DNA from: Anoplopoma fimbria
Lineage: Eukaryota > Chordata > Actinopteri > Perciformes > Anoplopomatidae
DNA length: 64,000 nucleotides
Assembly (NCBI RefSeq): GCF_027596085.1
Contig: NC_072454.1
Location: forward strand, 26,250,323 to 26,314,322
Reading direction: 5' to 3'
Below, in pieces: positions 57,801 to 64,000 of the stretch. The translations under genes were made by a program, and so were the position numbers. Every line of letters starts with the position of its first letter. Positions within the stretch are counted from its first letter, which is position 1. The notes under the pieces are model-generated. The model was not told where the DNA came from. It searched no databases and saw only the letters and a list, made by a program, of their open reading frames with translations.

Positions 57801-59004
57801 TGACTAAACACTGTGAACCCCTTTATTTAACAGAATACACTTTACAATCAATACGCTTAGTAGTGGAAGTTCAGTGTAGTTATATGAGGCAGTGAAGGAG
57901 AAGTGTGGGATGTGAAGTGATGCTGGAGATGGTGAAAGTGAGGCAGAGACAGAGTAGTGAGCATTAGGCTGGTATTTCACTGATCCCTGCCTGGCTAAAC
58001 TGTTTCTGGGAGCGACTAATTGCAGCGATTACAAAAAGGGCTTTCATGTTTTCTCAGCTGACAGTTAGCTGCAGGCCAGCATTTAGACCTGTTTGTGTTT
58101 TAATAGCTAAAGTATTTACTGGTATAGAAGGGCTCTAAGAGTCTGCTGAGCTCACAAAGGAAAAATGTTTATGAACTAGATGTTATCTGTTAATTTAGGT
58201 TAGATTAGAGCTTAGATTTCCCTTTAAGTACCTCTGAATGAATCTTCTAGATATTTTACCGTGAGCTTTTGTCATCAGCTAGACTCAATAGCAGCTTGTG
58301 GAGACTACAGACAGACAGGGAGGAGTGAGTTTCAAAGGAAAGCTAAGAACAAATGTCACCACTATGTTGAGATACAAAGGGCAGGGACGTAACAAAGGAC
58401 AAAGGACAAAGGTTCTTATTTTTACTACAAAAATACAAATCTTCTTTCACCTGTATCCGTAAAAAATCTTTGCAAACTTTTTCTTTAAAGGCTCAGACAT
58501 GTTCTTTGGCAAAAGCTTTACAGAAAGTGTGTTTGTGAGCATGTTCTTTTGACAGGGATTGTGAGGCCAAAATCAGACTTCATCATTCCCGGTGAGATTT
58601 ATTCTTGGTTAAAGTGATTCCACAACCAGTTTCTTTTTTTTATGATGGCCAGTAAGATAAACCTAACCACTGTAAGGGTGGATGTTTAAGCACCAGCTGG
58701 AGGCAGAGAGGCCATGTGGTCCCTCCTTCTGGGCTGGCAGACCCATCTGTTGCAGGTCAGGTTGAGTGGCACCAAGATGATTCTTAATCATTTTTAAAAA
58801 GTCGAATCAACAGGAAAAAGATATGGCATTTTGAATTACTGCAATACCCAGATACAATGTAAGTGTACATTTTTTGCATTTGGTCAGAGCAAGTTACGCA
58901 GCACAACAAAAAACACTGCAGCATTCTGGGTCAACAGTCTTAAGAGACTTATTAAAGCAGCCTGATAGTAAGGAATTGCAATAATCTAGTCTAACAGTAA
59001 CAAA

Positions 59005-59005
<1 letters not shown>
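57801..59005. other. 1.2 kb without a supported gene
   Basis: AT-rich and unremarkable, with a triple GGACAAA run at 58395-58412. No motif or element found. Confidence 0.5.

Positions 59006-59007
<2 letters not shown>

Positions 59008-59063
<56 letters not shown>
59008..59063. repeat. (TA)n microsatellite
   Basis: About 28 uninterrupted AT units. Confidence 0.95.
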
Positions 59064-59065
<2 letters not shown>

Positions 59066-59324
59066 GGGTATCAACTGCATAACATGAAAGTTTTTTGAGT
59101 GTTTTCTGTAACATTGCCTAAGGGAAGCATATTTAAGGTGAAAAGAATTGATTCAGGCACACAACCTTGTGGACCTCATGTCCAGACACTGACAAACCGA
59201 CCCACAGCAACAAATTGAAGCAGTGTACCAGTTGCAGTGTACTTGCTGCGCATCCCGGTACAATGACATTATGAAAAAATGCTTGGATTTTATGGTTTCT
59301 GACAAAGTCTGGGACAAACCCCAA

Positions 59325-60262
59325 CCAATTCAATTCAATTCAATTCAGTTTATTTTGTATAGCCCAGAATCACAAATTACAAATTTGCCTCAGAGGGCTT
59401 TACAATCTGTACACATGCGACATCCTCTGTCCTTCCCTCACATCGGCACAGGAAAAACTCCCCTAAAAACCCCTTTAACAGGGAGAAAAAAGGAAGAAAC
59501 CTCTGGGAGAACGACAGAGGAGGGATCCTTCTCCAGGATGGACAGAATGCAATAGATGTCATGTGTACAGAATGAGCAGCATAACAGAGATACAACACAT
59601 TCATGTATGTATGTATATGTATATGACATAAATGATTCATAAAATCACAGTAGTAAGCAGAGTAATGAAGGAAACATTAAGAATACTGATAAAAGCAGCA
59701 ATGACTATAGTAGAATTAAAATAATGATATAGGGAATAGTATTAGTAATTTGACTAATAATAATAATGGAAGTAGCAGTGGGTGCCAGCCGGGTCACAGC
59801 AAGAGGCACGACCACGGTCCAGGGACCACAACGGTTTGTGGAAACCTGCGAGGAGAGAGAGCAAAATGGCTTCAGGGTGGAAGCAAAGCTAATATGCGTA
59901 ATGGTACAGGTAATAGTAATAGTAATGTGACTAGTAATAATAATGGTAGTAGCAGTTGGTGTCAGCAGGGCCGTAGCAGGATGCACGACCACGGTCCAGG
60001 TACAGCCACGATTTATAGAAGCCTGCGAAGCGAGAAAGCACAAAGACTCCAGGGTAGAAGCAAAGTCAATAAGCGTAATAGTACAGGCAATAATAATAGT
60101 AATGTGACTAATAATGATAGTGGTAGTAGTAGTGGGTGTCAGCAGGGCCTCAGTAGGTGGCACGATGACAGTCCAAATATAACCCTGATTCCTGAGAACC
60201 TGCGAGGCGAGAAAGCACAAGAACTCCGGGGAAGAAGCAAAATCAGTAATGTGCATAAATAG
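59325..60262 (-). mobile_element. long copy of the (GAATT)n-tailed retroelement with 177-bp trimer at its 5' side
   Basis: Low-coordinate end: CAATTCAATTCAATTCAATT, then TATTTTGTATAGCCCAGAAT, the usual body (GAGGGCTTTACAATCTGTAC, AAAACTCCCCTAAAAACCCC, AACCTCTGGGAGAACGACAG, CAGAATGCAATAGATGTCAT). Then follow three tandem 177-bp units to about 60262. The element's 3' end is at 59325, with its AATTC-type tail. Open frames of 170 and 191 codons on opposite strands run through the tandem units but are low-complexity and have no family match. I treat them as non-coding. Confidence 0.7.
59740..60262. repeat. 177-bp tandem repeat, three units
   Basis: GACTAATAATAATAATGG-type starts lie at 59752, 59929 and 60106, exactly 177 bp apart. 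Each unit has the TAGTAATxxTGACTA block, GGTGTCAGCAGGGCC, GCACGACCACGGTCC, AGAAGCCTGCGAAGCGAGAA and GGTAGAAGCAAAG. As 177 is 59 codons, the units stay in frame with themselves on both strands. Confidence 0.9.
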
Positions 60263-61490
60263 GAGATTAATACACCACACTCATGGTCACTCTTACTCCT
60301 TTTGTCTCTCTGTCTCTCTGTCTGTCTCTCTTTCTCTGACTAGAGCATGCCAGGCCTTCTCAAGTGCACGCACACCCACAGTGCTTACACAATTACTTGT
60401 GATATAGATACATCAAAACTATGTACATGTAAGAAATTATTCAATAAAATGTGAGCTAATTAAAAATTAATTATTTCCATGGTGTGTTAATAATGCCCCG
60501 CAACACTTTTGATTATGGAAATTATTGTACTGTAGTAAAACAATCATTTTATAATTGGTACGGTCAGCATTTACTTTGGGATGGTTTGAATTGTATTATG
60601 GGGCGATTTGGGAAACAAGTTAAGTTAGAGCCCTGAGTCATACCTGAAGTTACTGTGAAAAACTTGTAACTGATAATTGAGTCTCAGTTTAATACTGATG
60701 CCTTGATATGACCTACATAAGTAAACAAGACCATTAGCGATAAGATTGGCTATCTCTATACAGTCATTCCTAATCTGGAAAGCTACTACAAGGAATGGAA
60801 GTTCCTTGTAGTAGCTTTAAATAAAAGAAGAAGAAAAAACATGGTGTCTAATGTTTGGAAACTGGAAATTAACAGAAGTTTCAGGGGTTTAAATCTGATG
60901 TTTTGTTTTCCAAATACACCCCCACCTCCTCCTTATGTGGTCCTTGTCACTCCATCCTAACATCCCTCGCCTTCCTCCTTTGCCCCTGTCATAATGCCTA
61001 CAGCCACTTTAGAGAAAACGATGTTGTTTTGGGGCACATGCTAAAATGACCGATGGTGTTGTTTTTCCTGGTAAGATAATTAAACAAGAGTTACAACTAT
61101 GGTATTTGAATATATGTATGTATATGAATTCTAGATGAGCTCTAGATGAAGTGGTTAACTATGAATGTTATCCGTCTCCCACATGTGTAGGTCAAGTATT
61201 CAGTATCAACAAAGTAATACCTTTGCTTTGGGTACCCTTGAAAATACAATTAACAATTCAGTGCTACTTAAGCTGCTATTATAACTGCAATAACTAAAAC
61301 AGATCAAAAGGGAGAAACGCTAGATTCTAGGTTAAGTTGAGTTCCAGTGAGGCTTTGCGAGATAGCTAAGGCGTGACCCCTACTAGGCTGGGCTCTCCTC
61401 ACAACACCTTTCTAGACAGGGTCCTCATCTCAACATAGAACTTATTATTATCACCCAGAAAAGGCAGGCACTTAATATGGAATACACAAA
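60263..61490. other. 1.2 kb without a supported gene; one perfect hairpin
   Basis: A TCTCTG simple repeat lies at 60303-60340. A perfect 17-bp inverted repeat lies at 60779-60818. The rest is AT-rich without motifs. Confidence 0.5.
60779..60818. repeat. perfect 17-bp inverted repeat with 6-bp loop
   Basis: AAAGCTACTACAAGGAA at 60779-60795, loop TGGAAG, then TTCCTTGTAGTAGCTTT at 60802-60818. All 17 positions pair. It is an isolated hairpin, not part of any repeat I recognise. Confidence 0.95.
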
Positions 61491-61499
61491 GACAATATC

Positions 61500-61745
61500 A
61501 ACATAAACTTTAGTGTACATATTCTTCACCAATAGTTTGGATTACCGTCTGGTTGTAGGCCATTAGAAGTGGGTCAGGCCCCTCATGGGCTATATCCATA
61601 GATGCAGCTGTTCCGGGCTCAGATGCCTGATGCACCTCTAGCTGCAAGAGCAGATCTTGCCTCCAAGACAGGCCAGGGCAAGACATCACTACGAACCAGG
61701 GCCTCCCTTGCCAGTTTTGGGTGACCAACAGAAGTCTGTGGTTGT
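61500..61745 (-). mobile_element. probable DIRS-like element fragment, region between RNase H and recombinase
   Basis: A 72-codon frame on the minus strand reads TQNWQGRPWFVVM, then WRQDLLLQLEVH, EPGTAASMDIAHEGPDPLLM and NQTVIQTI. In DIRS-type proteins the same order is seen: PxWPxRPWFxxL, RxDLLSQ, HPxPxxLxLWAWPLxGPDPLL, then the start of the recombinase. Matches are partial and the neighbouring domains are absent. It is separate from the 8.9-10.4 kb element. Confidence 0.45.
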
Positions 61746-61884
61746 CTTGCTGAACTCCTTTTAGCGTTACCCCTATCAGTGGAAAAGTTGTGAAGGCTTA
61801 AGTACCTAACTCTGCAATTGGTTATCAGACCTCCTCACAAACAGACCCCAGGCAGTTCAGATATGCAGCCAAACCTCCTCCACT

Positions 61885-62830
61885 CTAGCGTTGAATGCAG
61901 CCCCCTCCTGTTCCCGCTGCTACCCAAAACATGAAAAGAACTTTATTGTGAAAATTGCAGATGACACTACCGTCATTGGCCGCTTCCAAACAATAATAAG
62001 ACTTTATACAGAAAGGAAATAGACAACCTTCAGAGTGGTGCTCAGAGAACAACCTACTGCTCAATGTTAGTAAAATCAAGGAACTTATGGTTGATTTAGA
62101 AAAAAGAGGGCAAAGAGGTGGAGCAAGTTAGCAGCTTTAAGTTCCTGCATCAGCATCACAAACAACCTGACATGGTCATCTCACATCTCCATGCTGGTGA
62201 AGAAAGCTCATAAACGGCTGTATTTATTAAGGAAACTTAAGAAGGAAAAATAAGGCACTTTTACAGAGTAGCAATACAAAGCATCCTGACTGGAAACATT
62301 ACAAACTGTCGTGGGATGTGCTCTGAAGAGGACAGGAGGTCTGTATAGCCGGTGATTAAACCGCCCAAAAAATCATTGGCACCAACATCTGATCATCTGG
62401 CATATTGGTGAGAGGAGAGGCCTGCGAGGAGCTAAATATATATATTTAAAGACAAACCCACCCCAGCCACAACCTGTTCACCCAGCTGCAGTCTGGAAAG
62501 CCATACAGAAGTATCCAATAGGAGAAGGGAACTTTACATTATTGTGTCACAACTTGTTGAAAACACTCATTCATTCAATCTCACCATTTTATCTCCATCT
62601 CTTTCAAAATATTTGAAATTACAGATTAATAAAGCCAAGAGGTGCGTTGAGGCATGGCAGTGGGCTGGGCAGCTTTCCTTTGGCTTTGAGACTCCTTAAT
62701 TCATCCTCCACCCTCCATATATAAATGTTTATTTTCTTTCCTATATAGCAAATTGGGACTACAATCTTATTTAGTTGTGCAACCCTGTCGTACAATGATG
62801 TATAAAAACCTTGTAATGAGGGTATATTAA
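61885..62830 (+). mobile_element. L2/CR1-type LINE 3' half with RT catalytic motif, frameshifted
   Basis: The plus strand encodes KIADDTTVIGRFQ (catalytic ADD near 61965), then EWCSENNLLLNVSKIKELMV with DLEKR, a broken FKFLxxxIxxNLTWS region, and CIY..GNLRR. Further along are a KIIGTNI-like block, then KDKPTPATTCSP and ESHTEVSNRRRELY, matching the THPSHxLFxLLPSGRRYRSI end of this group. An RLLNSSSTLHI-like stretch and a 3' UTR (TTAGTTGTGCAACCCTGTCG, TACAATGATGTATAAA) follow. Upstream of 61900 an LSPLLF-like motif B can just be traced. Many frameshifts; inactive. Confidence 0.75.
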
Positions 62831-64000
62831 CAGGACTCCGAGGCAAACAGGTCCACCTCTTTAGTGCTATATTTGCCCCTAATTGCCCCTACCAGCTATG
62901 GGAAATCCCAAAAGAGGACTTGCCATGCCACCTGTAGCGACTGTAACGACTTGGTGCCCTATTGACATGCAAGCTGACTTGTTGTCGGGCCGTACAAGGA
63001 CATGCCTGCCCCTAAAATATTGTGAATTGTTGGATCAGTGAAGGTAAAAGAGAGGCGCAGACCAACAGAATACAGAGTATAGCGAGGAATTAAAACCGCT
63101 TTATGCGGGAGAGTGAGTCCACAAAAACTGTTGTATGCTCTTGCAAGCCTTCACAAGTCGCTTAACAGGGACATATCCGGCATCAACTGCCAACAAGGCT
63201 ATGCGCATGCTATCACTTACAGGTTTGCTATCAGGCCTGCGACTGAAGATATCTGCAGTGTCTGTGATCTAAGGTAATGCTAGCAGAGCCAGACACATCT
63301 CTCTAGAAGAGACAATGCAACAACAGAACAGTTAGCTAAAACCAACGTAACACTGTTAGTAGTAAGAGGTTGTGTTAGCTGTGGGGGGATAGGCCACACT
63401 AGTAGCAACATAGTGTTCCCCCCAATGTTAATGTTGATTTGAAATTAAAATGTAAGAAGTCTAGAATGAAATGGAATGAGCACACAGAGAGAAACATTGG
63501 ATCAGAAGATTATTGTGAGGAGATTAACACAAAACAATCTAAGAGGAGAAGGAGAGGACTAGAAGCAGGGTCACAGAAACATGGAGGTTATACATTTATC
63601 ATAAATAAGAGAATAAAAGTCAGTTGAAGATAAATAGGAATGTTGTATTTCCCAACTATGCAATATTGTAGTATGACATTCTGAGAATTTCACCAAAACC
63701 TGAAGAATCACACCTACACTGGATGATAAATAAACCAGTATGAAAAGACATCTTTTAAAAAAAACCATGTATTTATATTGTTTTCTTTAATAGGGTACAC
63801 ATATATTAAACTAATGCAGTCTAACACAACAGTCATGTAATACATCCTCCTTTCATGAAAGTTATTGTAGTTATCTGTATAATGCAATATAATTAAACAG
63901 CATCACATACTACACTCTCCAAAATGATCATACAGTTCAATCAACACCTCTCTAAATTTGTTGCAACAAAAACTGGATGCAACACTGTTGACTACATAGT
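62831..64000. other. 1.2 kb without a supported gene
   Basis: 62930-63420 is GC-balanced and includes CACCTGTAGCGACTGTAACG and GCGTCAT-free unique sequence. It could be part of an LTR, but I found no matching second LTR or primer-binding site. The last 600 bp are AT-rich with no motif. Confidence 0.45.

Noticed and set aside
59705..60280. 191-codon minus-strand and 170-codon plus-strand frames
   Set aside because: Both arise from the same 177-bp tandem unit, whose length is a multiple of three; low complexity and no conserved domain.

Overview
The window looks like intergenic or intronic DNA from a teleost fish, probably a spiny-rayed (percomorph) one. This rests on the mix of interspersed repeats rather than on any host gene: tRNA-headed SINEs, L2-type, RTE-like and L1/Tx1-type LINEs, DIRS tyrosine-recombinase retrotransposons, a Tc1-like transposase, TTAA-flanked inverted-repeat elements and long AT and GT microsatellites. 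I cannot name the species. There is no operon structure, rRNA, functional tRNA, CRISPR array or prokaryote-like gene.

Layout. 0-3.5 kb: a broken L1-type LINE with a SINE inside it, a Ty3/Gypsy RT-RNase H fragment, a TTAA-type inverted-repeat element that includes a possible THAP-like exon, and a LINE-derived tail. 3.5-8.9 kb: a repeat fragment, an antisense L2-type LINE fragment, then plain AT-rich DNA. 8.9-10.8 kb: a decayed DIRS-like element on the minus strand (recombinase, RNase H, RT) followed by a SINE. 13.4-15.2 kb: a 32-bp minisatellite next to the longest unassigned reading frame (224 codons, minus strand). 18-22.1 kb: two SINEs, a ~500-bp repeat and a complete TTAA element. 24.3-24.85 kb: a Tc1-like transposase relic whose coding DNA has expanded into a 26-bp minisatellite. 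26 kb: a nearly full SINE. 28.2-29.2 kb: an antisense L2-type LINE. 30.1-30.8 kb: a TTAA element carrying a retroelement insertion with a clear target duplication. 32-33 kb: a repeat cluster. 42.2-43.8 kb: a possible promoter and a nested TTAA element. 45.2-47 kb: a SINE followed by an RTE-like LINE with a 346-codon open RT frame. 52.8-60.3 kb: three copies of an (AATTC)n-tailed retroelement, one with a 177-bp trimer, plus other repeats. 61.5-62.8 kb: a second DIRS-like fragment and an L2/CR1-type LINE end.

No host protein-coding gene can be called with confidence. The one frame that could be a real gene or retrocopy is 14156-14830 (minus). The remainder is a record of insertion, nesting, internal deletion and tandem duplication. 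Nothing I can see amounts to an undescribed biochemical system. The best leads are the unassigned 224-codon frame, the THAP-like exon in the TTAA family, three perfect hairpins, and the minisatellite born inside transposase codons.
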